Positions 7,276-15,512 of a DNA stretch of 22,163 nucleotides are shown here, one piece after another. Below the pieces are notes generated by a model, which was not told where the DNA came from, did no database searches, and worked only from the letters and a program-made list of their open reading frames with translations. Each line of letters starts with the position of its first letter. Position 1 is the first letter of the stretch. Both the position numbers and the translations under genes were made by a program. The DNA comes from Acholeplasmataceae bacterium (GTDB lineage Bacteria > Bacillota_I > Bacilli_A > Acholeplasmatales > Acholeplasmataceae). The stretch spans positions 1-22,163 of the forward strand of contig JAQVBA010000012.1 in assembly GCA_028690555.1 (NCBI GenBank). The letters run 5' to 3'.

Positions 7276-9000
7276 TTAATTTTCAACGGAAGGAATTAAA
7301 CCTTCGATTACGTATACTTTCCAAACTGGCTTGCTAGCCAAATAATCTAATTGCCAGGCAGTGAAATATAGTTCAACTGCGATTGGGTAATCAGCATAGT
7401 CAGTTAAGACACAGTATTGTTCTAGTTGTTCCCAAGTAACATTCCAACAAGATGAGTTCTCAATATCTACCATGCCTTTTTCATTTTGAGCGGTGGTTCT
7501 TGATGAAATAAGAGTTGTATCACTTGAATAGTCAGTATCAGCGAGAGTGACATAGTATTTTCCACCAACTGTGTAGTAGCTAACATAAACAGTAGACTTG
7601 TAGATATTGCCATAATCCATGATGAATGAATCAAATCTATTAAATGTATCTTCTTGGCTAGTTTTCTTCTTTTTGAAATCGGTAATTGTCGTGCTGACAG
7701 ATTTTGATGCATCAACATCGCCAACCACTTCACTACTAAAGCGAACCTTTAAAGCTCTTAAAGCAGGTGAATAGTTTTGAAGAGTAATCATACCAACGAT
7801 GTCGTAGGTGCTGCCTATGGAGAATGAAACTCGATCTCTAACGACTTTCACGACCTTTTCGCCATCAGTGAAGAGATAAACATCACCACTCTTTTCTAAA
7901 CATTTAACACCAATGACAGTGTAGATACCTTCGTATCCATGTCCAGCACAGTTGTAATTATTGTCTCTAGCTAAGGTATAGAACTCATTAATATCAATTT
8001 CATTTTCTGCGATAGTGAAAGGATCATAACTGACATTTAAAGATGAATTAAAAGTATAGGTGTTACCTGGAACATAGATTTCAGGTTGTCCTAAGTAGAT
8101 GGATAAATATCCAGTGACAGTGTATTTAGAAGTAGATTCACCCGCGTGGTCATCAACTTTGTAAAACAAAGAACCTTGACCAGTTGATGAAGCACAAGCG
8201 ATATAGCCAGTTGAATCCGCCATGACGACTTTACCAGGAGCGGAGACATCTAAACCAAAAGAAGATTTTGTTTTAACAAGAGAGAATCTTTCAATCGCTA
8301 AGGAAGTGATTGTGACTGTATGAGTCATATCAACACCGATATCAGCGATATTAGTTTCAGTGACATATGTTGCACATAATGCTCTCACTTCTTCGATTGT
8401 TTTATTGCCTAAGTGAGTGGGACCAGTTTGGCTACCCACAACAGTGATACTTAAAGAGGTTGTTTTCGTGACACTACCTTCAGTGTAGGAAAAGACAACA
8501 CTAGTATTGTCAACAGTTAGAGGTCCTGTGGGATTATATGTATAGTTCGTCACTTCTTTATTAGAAGCATCATCGTATGTAGCGGTGATTACAACACCAC
8601 TGGGATCAAATAGATCACTAACACTATATTCAGTTCTCACATCACCGCTAATAGCGATGCTGGCTAATACTTTGTTGCTGATAGCATCAACAGTAATAGC
8701 GAGAACATCACTCTTGGTAATGTCATTCTCAGTGTAATAAAACGTTATTTGAGTATCAGAGACCGATAGAGGGCCTTAGGGAAGAAATGTGAAGTTATTA
8801 ACGTTCTTACTAGTTTCATCGCTGTAATAGGCTAAAACCGACACTCCTGTTTCATCAAAAGATTCGCCTTCAATGTAACTTAATTTAGTATTTTGGCCAG
8901 CGGTGACTTCAATGGATTCCAAAGAAGCAGTGGATCCACCACAGGCTGTAATCAAGGATAAAAATATCATTGATAATGATAATAGTTTGTTTGGTTTCAT
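7276..9000 (-). pseudogene. Surface lipoprotein with Big_3-like Ig repeats, interrupted by one in-frame TAA
   Basis: A 575-codon frame intact except for TAA at 8776-8778 (codon 75). The N-terminus is a lipoprotein signal with lipobox LITAC (C20). Two Ig-like repeats follow: LESIEVTAGQNTKLSYIEGESFDETGV... to about residue 110, then LASIAISGDVRTEYSVSDLF... to about residue 190. Both contain N-(F/Y)-T-(F/Y)-x-P-x-GPL; the x after P is the stop in the first copy and T in the second, which shows reading continues in frame. The rest (about 195-574) has OB-fold-like stretches (YTVTGYLSIYLGQPEIYV, YTVIGVKCLEKSGDVYLF) and no catalytic motif. Shine-Dalgarno GAGGT, promoter and terminator are all intact, so the mutation is recent, a sequencing error, or read through. 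The first product would be a 74-residue stub; GTG 8640 could restart but without signal peptide. Confidence 0.8.
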
Positions 9001-9018
9001 GTGTTTTACCTCGGGTAG

Positions 9019-9046
9019 ATTATACCAAATAAACTTTTTTACTCAA
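9019..9046 (-). promoter_or_regulatory. Promoter of the interrupted lipoprotein gene
   Basis: Leftwards: TTGAGT (9046-9041), 16 bases, and a perfect TATAAT (9024-9019). Start near 9012 gives a leader of about 12 bases with AGGT as Shine-Dalgarno core. Confidence 0.65.
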
Positions 9047-9047
9047 T

Positions 9048-9087
9048 GAAAAAGAAAACCAGCATTAACAAGTTCCGTTAAGCTGGT
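9048..9087 (-). terminator. Rho-independent terminator of the flavin-reductase-like gene
   Basis: Leftwards, ACCAGCTTAAC (9087-9077) pairs with GTTAA-T-GCTGGT (9069-9058), one bulged base, 7-base loop, then a T-rich tail (9057-9048). It lies 13 bases past the stop and just upstream of the next promoter. Confidence 0.85.
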
Positions 9088-9100
9088 CTCATAAATGAAT

Positions 9101-10030
9101 TTATTTTTTCTTCTTTTTGGCTTTTCTTTCTTGGTTCATCTCCATCATTTCTTTTTCGGTGATGATTAAATAGCCTTTTGCTTCAGCCCATTCCGCACAG
9201 CCTTTAAGAATCAGTTTCAAGAACGCTCTTGGAGCACCACTAATGACCATTAAAGCATCATCAGTGAATTTGACTTTAGTGTTAAGTCTTAATGCAGCGT
9301 ATCTTAATGATTCAATATCAATATTCTTCTTTGGAATCACTAAACTGTATGGTTTTCTAAATTCAGAGCACCAGAAGTTTGCACTATCGCGATATCCCCA
9401 GTTAGTAGGAATCGGAGCGTAGTTCTTTCTTGTAGATTTTTCTAATATAGATTTCTCGTATTTTTCTTTGATGAGAATCTTATCGATGATCAAAATGAAA
9501 TGAGCACCAAATCTAGATGTAATACCATTAAAGTTATGGAATTTGTATCCTTCATAGTCATCTAAAACTTTATCATCCTGAGCGTTATCAAGTTCTTTCC
9601 ACCATGTACATTCAAAAACTTGAATAGCTTCATCAAGAACTTTAGGGAATACTTCATTAGGATTCTCTTTTTGTCTTAATCCATCAATTGGGGTTAATTT
9701 GAAGTTCTTCATCTTCTCTTCAGGAGTATCTCCAGGAAAACCACAGTTGACTGCTTGTTGAAAACACTTCTTATTCCCTAGTATGAAGTTAATAGAACAT
9801 TTACCTGTTCTTAATAATGATTTAGCAGTATTACTTGTATTACGGCATTCAAGCACCATCGCATAGTGCTCTTTACCTGCGATGTAATAAGGGAATATTA
9901 AAGAATATGATCCATAACTTGTCTTGCCATCTTCAGTTAAAGTCCCAATCATTGTCAGTGGCATAGGAAAGAAACAGGATGATTGATAGAAATTGTCTTT
10001 AATAATTATGTTTTTGAATTCGTTTTTCAT
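9101..10030 (-). CDS. Flavin reductase-like (FMN-binding split-barrel) protein
   Basis: A 309-residue protein from ATG 10028-10030, chosen because AGGA lies eight bases before it; the longer frame to 10075 would add 15 unlikely residues and run over the -10. Residues about 15-85 (FFPMPLTMIGTLTEDGKTSYGSYSLIFPYYIAGKEHYAMVLECRNTSNTAKSLLRTGKCSINFI) match the start of FMN-binding split barrels used by flavin reductases and flavoredoxins: Pro-rich entry strand, substrate-side GS-S and T-x-N helix. These move electrons from NAD(P)H or ferredoxin to flavin or small acceptors in the cytoplasm. At 309 residues it is much longer than typical 180-200-residue members; the C-terminal half (WW, WGYRDSANFWC) is unassigned and the tail ends in five Lys. 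The donor and acceptor are unknown. Confidence 0.7.
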   Translation of the reverse strand: MKNEFKNIIIKDNFYQSSCFFPMPLTMIGTLTEDGKTSYGSYSLIFPYYIAGKEHYAMVLECRNTSNTAKSLLRTGKCSINFILGNKKCFQQAVNCGFPGDTPEEKMKNFKLTPIDGLRQKENPNEVFPKVLDEAIQVFECTWWKELDNAQDDKVLDDYEGYKFHNFNGITSRFGAHFILIIDKILIKEKYEKSILEKSTRKNYAPIPTNWGYRDSANFWCSEFRKPYSLVIPKKNIDIESLRYAALRLNTKVKFTDDALMVISGAPRAFLKLILKGCAEWAEAKGYLIITEKEMMEMNQERKAKKKKK

Positions 10031-10400
10031 AAGATTATTCCTCGAAATTATTATATCTATTATTTTCAACAACAACTAAATTGTTAATCTGTCGATTTCT
10101 TTCCTGCAGCTGTCTCAAAATGGGCCGCAACTTTATCAAGTAAAATTTTAAGATCGTGTTTCATATCTAGATCCATTTTGTCAAAATTTCACTTTTGATG
10201 AATCAAATTAATATTTTACTTATGTCAACAAACTGGGAGAAAATACCATCAATGCTTTGAAAAACGTTCTCGAAAAAAACACTGGCAGAGAAAGTCCTTT
10301 CTTCTATCTTTTTTATACGTTTCATAAATCGTTTCAGACTCCAAAAATCTGTTAGGTAACAAAAGATTGCACAACGAATAATATAAATATTACAATCCCA
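10031..10400. other. 370-base intergenic region at the left edge of the defence island
   Basis: It holds a perfect TATAAT (minus strand, 10055-10050) 13 bases before the GAGGA-led gene to its left, and one 30-codon minus-strand frame (10084-10176). Beyond 10177 nothing convincing was found: a plus-strand frame of about 50 codons ending at TAG 10353-10355 (…LGENTINALKNVLEKNTG…) has no start codon and may be gene debris. Confidence 0.5.
10084..10176 (-). CDS. Possible 30-residue ORF or gene remnant
   Basis: ATG 10174-10176 to TAA 10084-10086, reading MDLDMKHDLKILLDKVAAHFETAAGKKSTD. It is amphipathic and protein-like (KILLDKVAAHFE), but has no Shine-Dalgarno. It may be a true small protein, the tail of a lost gene at the island border, or chance. 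Low confidence. Confidence 0.2.
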   Translation of the reverse strand: MDLDMKHDLKILLDKVAAHFETAAGKKSTD

Positions 10401-11492
10401 TTAATTACCAAACATATCGACATCAATTGAAAAAGAATTAAGATATTGCCAATTCTTTTGGTAGTCTTTTGTTTCGTGCTGCAATCTCGACACAAGTAAA
10501 CCCATAGAACACCTTGCTTCTTTTGCTACTTTAAACAAGGTCGCAATAGGAGCGTTTTCTTTATCAGTAATGTCTGAAAATATATCATCAGGAACAATAA
10601 ATCTTTTTGCATTTTTGTTTGCCTCATCCTCAGCATCGCTTTCCCCGTCTATAACTCTAATTGCTTCATTTTCTGGGGTAACATCCCCAGCAATAATGTG
10701 AAACATTTCATGCACAAAAGCAAAAACGACATATTCAATCTTTTTAAATCTATCGGTCAGTATTATATAAATTTGTCCGTCAAGAGAAAAAGAAAGGCCT
10801 CTAATATAGGTTGTAGGTACACTTTTTGTAAAACCGATATGAATGCCACAAAGGTCACATATATATTTAATATTTGTTATTAAATCGTTTGAATTAGAAA
10901 CATTTAATAAAGCCTTGTGCTGTTTAAGAATGTCCAAGGACTGTGTCCTTCCAATAAAATGTTTTTCTTCTTCTCCAATTATCATTTGCATTACCGCTAT
11001 TTTTGTCCAAATTGTGACAATTTGATTGTCCTTCTCGTTAATTTTTGAAGCATCTTTTGAAAATAAAACATTCCTACTAAAAGGCGAACTTTCTAAAGAA
11101 CGAGGCAAAGCGCTTAAATTATCGATTTCAAAAGCCTCCAGCACTCTAGTGGTTTGTTCAAATGGATCGGTTGTTATTTTTTTAAAAATTTTGCTAAAGC
11201 CATATTTCTTTGAAAAATCTATATAGTTGTTTGCATCAAGAAACAAACGGTCTTGATTAACTTGATCTTGATAAGTTTTGGCATATCTCATAACGAAATC
11301 AGCATCAAGCCCATCAATTGATTCAGAAAGTCCTTGTGCAAATTTTTTAGTAACATTTGTTTTGTCATTCAAAATTAATGATATTTGTTTTTCGGTGTAT
11401 CCGGTTAATTCAGAAAGCTTTTTTTGAGACACATTGTTTTCTTTCATAAATCGTTTTATGAACAAACTCGTCGGCGCAATTCTCCTATTCAT
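10401..11492 (-). CDS. higA: HigA-type antitoxin: XRE DNA-binding domain fused to an ImmA/IrrE metallopeptidase
   Basis: A 363-residue fusion. Residues about 8-60 are an XRE helix-turn-helix (FMKENNVSQKKLSELTGYTEKQISLILND); about 190-310 is the ImmA/IrrE zinc peptidase domain with HEMFH (261-265, the HExxH motif) and a third-ligand acidic helix (E290 within DEANKNAKRFIVP). It lies 23 bases after the HigB-like toxin gene, in toxin-first order, and has a strong AAAGGAG before ATG 11490-11492. As in HigBA loci, the protein is expected to bind and neutralise the toxin and repress the shared promoter; the protease part may cleave a repressor or itself, as ImmA and IrrE do in other systems. That combination is known from fused antitoxins; its exact substrate here is unknown. 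Confidence 0.85.
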   Translation of the reverse strand: MNRRIAPTSLFIKRFMKENNVSQKKLSELTGYTEKQISLILNDKTNVTKKFAQGLSESIDGLDADFVMRYAKTYQDQVNQDRLFLDANNYIDFSKKYGFSKIFKKITTDPFEQTTRVLEAFEIDNLSALPRSLESSPFSRNVLFSKDASKINEKDNQIVTIWTKIAVMQMIIGEEEKHFIGRTQSLDILKQHKALLNVSNSNDLITNIKYICDLCGIHIGFTKSVPTTYIRGLSFSLDGQIYIILTDRFKKIEYVVFAFVHEMFHIIAGDVTPENEAIRVIDGESDAEDEANKNAKRFIVPDDIFSDITDKENAPIATLFKVAKEARCSMGLLVSRLQHETKDYQKNWQYLNSFSIDVDMFGN

Positions 11493-11515
11493 ATTTTCTC
11501 CTTTATCTATATTTC

Positions 11516-11818
11516 TCAGTGATCATCAAAAATCTTCAGTATCGTTACCGCATCAACTAATTTTGGGTCATCAATTCCATCACTTTTTACCCACATGCGG
11601 TAGTTTGCGTTCAGGTCTATTGACCACGTGTACGGTTCATTTGTCATTTTGTGCCTTCTATCAGGAGGCGCAACCGGAATCTCGCTTAATCTTAATGCGA
11701 CTTCCAATTCATCAAGAATGTCGTTTATTCTTTCGGCTAGTCTTCCGTACACTTTTTGGATGATTCGTTTATCAGACAAACTTTTTTCTAGTTTTTTGCT
11801 CGTATACTGTATTTTCAC
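11516..11818 (-). CDS. higB: HigB-like RelE/ParE-superfamily toxin
   Basis: A 100-residue toxin starting at GTG 11816-11818 and ending in TGA. The pattern (YTSKKLEKSLSDKRIIQKVYGRLAERINDILDELEVALRLSEIP, RRHKMTNEPYTWSIDLNANYRMWVK, VDAVTILKIFDDH) is that of the plasmid-maintenance killer/HigB group: helices, then beta strands with basic residues and the terminal ILKIFDDH strand. HigB toxins cut mRNA at translating ribosomes. No in-frame ATG can replace the GTG because an upstream ATG runs straight into TGA. The start codon lies 11 bases past the -10 (11835-11830), without a Shine-Dalgarno. It is the first gene of an operon with higA, so the pair is self-controlled; loss of higA would be expected to free the toxin. 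Confidence 0.88.
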   Translation of the reverse strand: MKIQYTSKKLEKSLSDKRIIQKVYGRLAERINDILDELEVALRLSEIPVAPPDRRHKMTNEPYTWSIDLNANYRMWVKSDGIDDPKLVDAVTILKIFDDH

Positions 11819-11844
11819 ATTGTCATGATAGTATATTTGACATT
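11819..11844 (-). promoter_or_regulatory. Putative HigA operator over the higBA -10
   Basis: TGTCA (11821-11825) and TGACA (11838-11842) form an inverted repeat with 12 bases between, centred on the minus-strand -10 TATACT (11835-11830). The flanks extend it imperfectly to 8-bp arms. Its place over the -10 fits self-repression by an XRE antitoxin. Confidence 0.45.
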
Positions 11845-11859
11845 AAAAGTAAATAAAAT

Positions 11860-11902
11860 TTGACTTTTCGTATTATTTAAAATACTGTAAGAATGTGGAG
11901 GA
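11860..11902 (+). promoter_or_regulatory. Predicted promoter and strong Shine-Dalgarno of the sce7725-family gene
   Basis: TTGACT (11860-11865), 17 bases, TACTGT (11883-11888), then GGAGGA (11897-11902) seven bases before ATG 11910. The -10 is poor (3/6). It shares the intergenic space with the divergent higBA promoter. Confidence 0.4.
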
Positions 11903-11909
11903 ATACTTT

Positions 11910-12956
11910 ATGTACTATATTCCAATAATTAAACTTAAAAAGAGAGAGATTAATAAAGCGAAATATCTTCAGTCTTATCTAAGCCATCCAAACATAGTGC
12001 CTTTTCTTGAGTTAAGATACTCTCTTGAATCGACGGATAAGAACACAAGAGTTGATGATTTTGTCGACTCAGCTTGTATAAAGACATTTTTCTTAGGTAT
12101 TCCCCACAAAGCCTCTGTAATCAGCTATGGTACTGGCGGTAATATAAAAGAGGATTACCTTTTCATAGCAAACTCTAGTGCTTCAAAATATTTGGAAGAG
12201 TCAAAGCAGTTATTCCTCGTTGATAACTGTATTCCTATCTATTATATTTACTCCGAGGAAGACTTGAACTTTTATAAACAATTTGTTGAGTTAGGGCATC
12301 AGCAAGGGAGGCCGGTCGGTTTATTAGCAAGACCAAACCTGGCACTTCGCTTAGATAATAACGCAATCCAGAAAAATGATTTTTTGTTTATTGATCTTGA
12401 AGGAGACGAAATACTTTCGCAAAAACCCAATTTGGAACGAATAACATTTTTATTTTCATCAAAAATCATTTTAATAAGGGAAAATAGAAATCTAAAGACA
12501 ATGAACACGCATATTTCATTAGATGGGGAAGCTCCTTTGGTAAATGATTTATCAACCGAATTTGATAATGTCTTGAAAAGCAAGATTAAATTGAGATTAT
12601 TTGGTTTTGCCGATTATTGCGGTTTCAAAAATGATGTATCCATTGGGTCAAAGCCAATTGATAGCTCCAATTTTTATCCAGCGATAGCTCTTTATCAAAA
12701 GCAAAAAACACCTCCAATTTTTTTGGGAATCAGGAGTTCGACAATAAAACAATACGGAGGTTTCCTTGGGTTGGCTACTTTGGTGAAGGATAGATTTGAT
12801 GTCCTTGATCCAAAAAATTTGACTCCTTTAAACGCATTCATAAATTGCGAAAAAACCGGTGACTATACGGCATGGAATGTTATCACGCAATGGTTCTATA
12901 TTGCACAAATGTCGATATTTGATGACTGGAAAAATTTTAATATTAGTAATTATTAA
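11910..12956 (+). CDS. sce7725-family (phage beta-protein-like) protein
   Basis: A 348-residue protein whose start (MYYIPIIKLKKREINKAKYLQSYLSHPNIVPFLELRY) and C-terminus (GDYTAWNVITQWFYIAQMS) resemble the sce7725 family, related to phage beta proteins. GGAGGA before ATG 11910 sets the start; the upstream GTG at 11895 lies inside the Shine-Dalgarno. No catalytic motif is visible; the function of the family is not established. The next gene, on the other strand, looks like the sce7726 family, the usual partner by which this family was named, and the two genes overlap by 14 bases at their 3' ends. Their persistent pairing and site inside a defence island suggest an antiviral or mobile-element-linked role. 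That is inference. It could also be an older phage gene. Confidence 0.65.
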   Translation: MYYIPIIKLKKREINKAKYLQSYLSHPNIVPFLELRYSLESTDKNTRVDDFVDSACIKTFFLGIPHKASVISYGTGGNIKEDYLFIANSSASKYLEESKQLFLVDNCIPIYYIYSEEDLNFYKQFVELGHQQGRPVGLLARPNLALRLDNNAIQKNDFLFIDLEGDEILSQKPNLERITFLFSSKIILIRENRNLKTMNTHISLDGEAPLVNDLSTEFDNVLKSKIKLRLFGFADYCGFKNDVSIGSKPIDSSNFYPAIALYQKQKTPPIFLGIRSSTIKQYGGFLGLATLVKDRFDVLDPKNLTPLNAFINCEKTGDYTAWNVITQWFYIAQMSIFDDWKNFNISNY

Positions 12957-13698
12957 AGTGATATTGATAATCTAATTTATTAAATTGTTTATAATTCGTG
13001 CAAAACCAATCCCACCTGTTTTTGAATCTATTTTTTAAAATCGTTTTGAAAAGTGCATTGATTTTATCATCAGAAAGTAGAGAAATGTTTTTCGGTTTTT
13101 CTTTTTTGCGCATTACTTCGATTTGTGCGTGTCTATCAAGCAAGGAAGATATTTTTGCTTCTCTAGCAACCATAAATTTTGGAGCAAAGGCTAAATCATC
13201 GTAGGTATATATTCCTACGCAATCTGGAAGCAATTGAGAAATTTCTTCTACTCGTTCATCTGGGCAAATAACGTAGACAAATTCAAAAGCTGTTAAATAG
13301 TCATTCAATTGTTTTACCAGCCTTTTGGTAGAGTCATACATTGTTTTTATTTCATACGCAATGCTGTGTCCATTGATTGAGCAAATGTCTACACGAGAAT
13401 TTTTGATAGGTAGTTCGAAAAAAGAGACAGCTTTTTGTTTCTTTAGTTCGCTAATAAAGAAGGCTTTAACAAACGCTTCGTTATGGTAATAGGCAATCAT
13501 TAATGATTCAAGAGCCTCTTTCGAATTACCGTTTATTTCAAACAAAGAAGGGCTTTCTTCAAAGCACTTCGAAAATAGAAAACTCAATTTTTCATCACTA
13601 AATCGTGGTGAATACGATTCAATCCAACTGATAGTTTTTCTTTTCAATTGTGCTTCACCAAAGTAATATTTCAAACTTTGAATATTATAATTATTCAT
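12943..13698 (-). CDS. sce7726-family protein with PD-(D/E)XK nuclease core
   Basis: A 251-residue protein. Residues about 90-130 form a restriction-endonuclease-fold core: E95 in FELPIKN, D104 in SRVDICSI, then E116-I-K118 in YEIKTMYDS and Q130 in LVKQLNDY, the order E, D, ExK, Q seen in PD-(D/E)XK nucleases. A central strand set (VYVICPDERVEEI) follows. It is expected to cut or bind DNA using Mg. The N-terminal 85 residues and the basic C-terminus (KNRFKNRWDWFCTNYKQF) are unassigned. It faces and overlaps the sce7725-family gene. Its ATG (13696-13698) sits six bases after TATAAT with no Shine-Dalgarno, so its mRNA is likely leaderless, and a LexA-like site lies about 83 bases upstream. Family membership is from sequence pattern. 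Confidence 0.7.
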   Translation of the reverse strand: MNNYNIQSLKYYFGEAQLKRKTISWIESYSPRFSDEKLSFLFSKCFEESPSLFEINGNSKEALESLMIAYYHNEAFVKAFFISELKKQKAVSFFELPIKNSRVDICSINGHSIAYEIKTMYDSTKRLVKQLNDYLTAFEFVYVICPDERVEEISQLLPDCVGIYTYDDLAFAPKFMVAREAKISSLLDRHAQIEVMRKKEKPKNISLLSDDKINALFKTILKNRFKNRWDWFCTNYKQFNKLDYQYHFNNY

Positions 13699-13704
13699 AA
13701 TATA

Positions 13705-13710
13705 ATTATA
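13705..13710 (-). promoter_or_regulatory. TATAAT -10 six bases before ATG (leaderless start, sce7726-family gene)
   Basis: Read leftwards, TATAAT (13710-13705), then TATATT, then the ATG at 13698, so the seventh base after the box is the A of ATG. There is no Shine-Dalgarno and no clear -35. Confidence 0.55.
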
Positions 13711-13780
13711 TTATCACAAAAAATAACCAGAAAATCGACTTTGTTTATAAAAAGAGATTAACTTGTTCATAAATGTTCAC

Positions 13781-13794
13781 AAAACGTACGTTCG
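13781..13794. promoter_or_regulatory. LexA-like (Bacillus-type SOS box) site
   Basis: The minus strand reads CGAACGTACGTTTT, fitting the Bacillus LexA consensus CGAAC-RNRY-GTTYC except for the final base. It lies 83 bases upstream of the sce7726-family ATG. Whether it acts as an operator from there, or is chance, is not known. Confidence 0.35.
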
Positions 13795-13972
13795 CAATAC
13801 TTGAAAAAACCAAAAAATATTGGCTGTTCTATTAACTTAAATCATAAAAATTATCTTTACGCTCGCAGCAAATTTCATCAATTAATTATTTGTGTCAACA
13901 CAATGTCAATGTCCTCTTTAATCTTATAAGAGCTTTTGAATTAGTTTCTCCTAACTGTATTTTATAAATTTT

Positions 13973-15361
13973 CTAAACGCTCTTCTGAATAATGATTTCG
14001 ATAAAGTCTTTGTTAAACCAGAAGCTTTGTTTTGTGTAGGAGACAATTCCGGTGATTTTGTCGGGTATTGGCAAAGTGTGCACATCAGCTTTTATTTTGG
14101 CATGTGGTCGAACGTGGCATACACCATTGGAGTTTCTTCTTTCTTTGGGAAATTTGTCCAAAACCTTTCCTATTGAATCAAAATAAAAAGCCTCACCACG
14201 GCGCACCAAATCGGCACAGTGTTCGTACATTTGTCTAACCGTTCCATCAACAACATAGTTCGGGGCATTCCAAAAAACAACCTTATCAAAAATAATATCT
14301 CCATCCATTTCCTTAAATACAAAAAGCATCAGTTTTAAATCAACAAAATCTTCTCTAACGGACGACTCTTCCCACGGGGTATCAATTAGTTCTTCAAACT
14401 CAAAAGCTTTAAAAGGCATTGATTCAGTCGGACGGCCATTTTTATCTACTGTTATAGTTCTAAATATAATTCCCGCCGCTTCCATTTCTGAGGTGGCATT
14501 ATCATTGCCTGAGATTCCAAGCATTTTTTGAGATAGCATGAAATTCAATTGTTTTGCTTTAGTATTAATAACAAATTTTCTGCAAAGTTGTTGTTGAGTC
14601 ATTCCGTGGTATATGGATAGTTTTTCTTTATAAATCTCTTCAAGAGGATTTTTCATCCATTCATCTTCAGATATTAATGGAGAATAAGGAGCAATATTAT
14701 GAACCATGTTCCGATAAAGATGCGTCATGAATGAAGTTTTAAAACTATAGGCACGAGGTTTCGCTTTTATATCTGACTTGAATTGATTAACGAGAACACT
14801 ACTATTCGCGCCCTTTGTGCAAGCAGCCAAAAATTCAGTGTCCGACTCGGATATTTCGTGTGCTTTACCTTCAACAATTTTCTTGTGAATAATGTTCCAA
14901 TCTCTTTCAATAACCTTATATTCCAAAGAGTTTTTGAACTCTAATAACAAATAATCCGTTATCTCAAACATTGAGGGATGCACTCCTTTGGAATATAAAT
15001 AAAACCAAATTAATAGCTTTCTATTTTTTTTGAAAAATGAACTAGTTGTAAAAGTAGATATTGCCTCAGATTGGTAATTAATCATATTTAGAACAAGTCT
15101 TTCTTTAGATGAAACAGTACCGTTCTGATTTTTCTTAACCGGGGTTACTTTTAATTCAATGCCAGCTTCAATGAAATCTGGGTTTTCATCACTGTTAGCT
15201 TTATAGCCAAATATTCTTTCTTCAACAAATCCGCCGAGACCGCCTTTATTTCTTGGAGAATGAGATAAATCCAAACCAAAATCACCAAAGGTCTTTCGCA
15301 TTGCGTTCTTTGTAATTTCTAAAATTTCGTCTTCATTGAGATATCTTTTATTATCGTTCAT
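13973..15361 (-). CDS. Type II restriction endonuclease, Sau3AI/MutH family (predicted GATC)
   Basis: A 462-residue enzyme. Its N-terminal MutH-like domain has KGGLGGFVEERIFG (E48), PDFIE (D62) and GIELKVTP (E69, K71). The spacings 48-62-69-71 equal those of E. coli MutH (56-70-77-79), so the catalytic set E, D, ExK is complete. The size and a second, catalysis-poor C-terminal half fit Sau3AI, which is a pseudo-dimer cutting double-stranded GATC. It opposes the C5 methyltransferase gene, with about 150 bases between the two starts, as a pair needs for coordinated control. The gene itself contains no GATC. ATG 15359-15361 lacks a clear Shine-Dalgarno. Specificity for GATC is inferred from the family and not shown. 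Confidence 0.85.
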   Translation of the reverse strand: MNDNKRYLNEDEILEITKNAMRKTFGDFGLDLSHSPRNKGGLGGFVEERIFGYKANSDENPDFIEAGIELKVTPVKKNQNGTVSSKERLVLNMINYQSEAISTFTTSSFFKKNRKLLIWFYLYSKGVHPSMFEITDYLLLEFKNSLEYKVIERDWNIIHKKIVEGKAHEISESDTEFLAACTKGANSSVLVNQFKSDIKAKPRAYSFKTSFMTHLYRNMVHNIAPYSPLISEDEWMKNPLEEIYKEKLSIYHGMTQQQLCRKFVINTKAKQLNFMLSQKMLGISGNDNATSEMEAAGIIFRTITVDKNGRPTESMPFKAFEFEELIDTPWEESSVREDFVDLKLMLFVFKEMDGDIIFDKVVFWNAPNYVVDGTVRQMYEHCADLVRRGEAFYFDSIGKVLDKFPKERRNSNGVCHVRPHAKIKADVHTLPIPDKITGIVSYTKQSFWFNKDFIEIIIQKSV

Positions 15362-15512
15362 AAAATCTTATTTAAATGTATTTTATCAAAAAATATCATC
15401 TGTGAGTTATCTTCAATTCAATAAACTCGCTAAATAAATTATCTAAAGATATTTATTAGATCTTTACTTTTTTATCTTGATCCTTTATTATCTTTATAGT
15501 AGGCTAGAGTAT
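15362..15512. promoter_or_regulatory. Divergent promoter region of the R-M genes with two GATC sites
   Basis: Contains GATC at 15459-15462 and 15479-15482, twenty bases apart, after about 2.6 kb without any. A -10-like TATAGT lies at about 15496-15501, 11 bases before the methyltransferase ATG. No -35 and no controller-protein box could be fixed. If the sites are methylated, they could tune expression of either gene. Confidence 0.4.

Noticed and set aside
10190..10355. Plus-strand frame reading LGENTINALKNVLEKNTG
   Set aside because: No start codon and no recognised family; at most debris.
13762..13780. Second SOS box from GTTCAT...GTTCAC
   Set aside because: The GAAC units are in direct, not inverted, orientation, so LexA would not bind it as a palindrome.
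15362..15512. Controller (C) protein gene or C-box in the R-M gap
   Set aside because: No small helix-turn-helix frame and no paired C-box repeat was found there.
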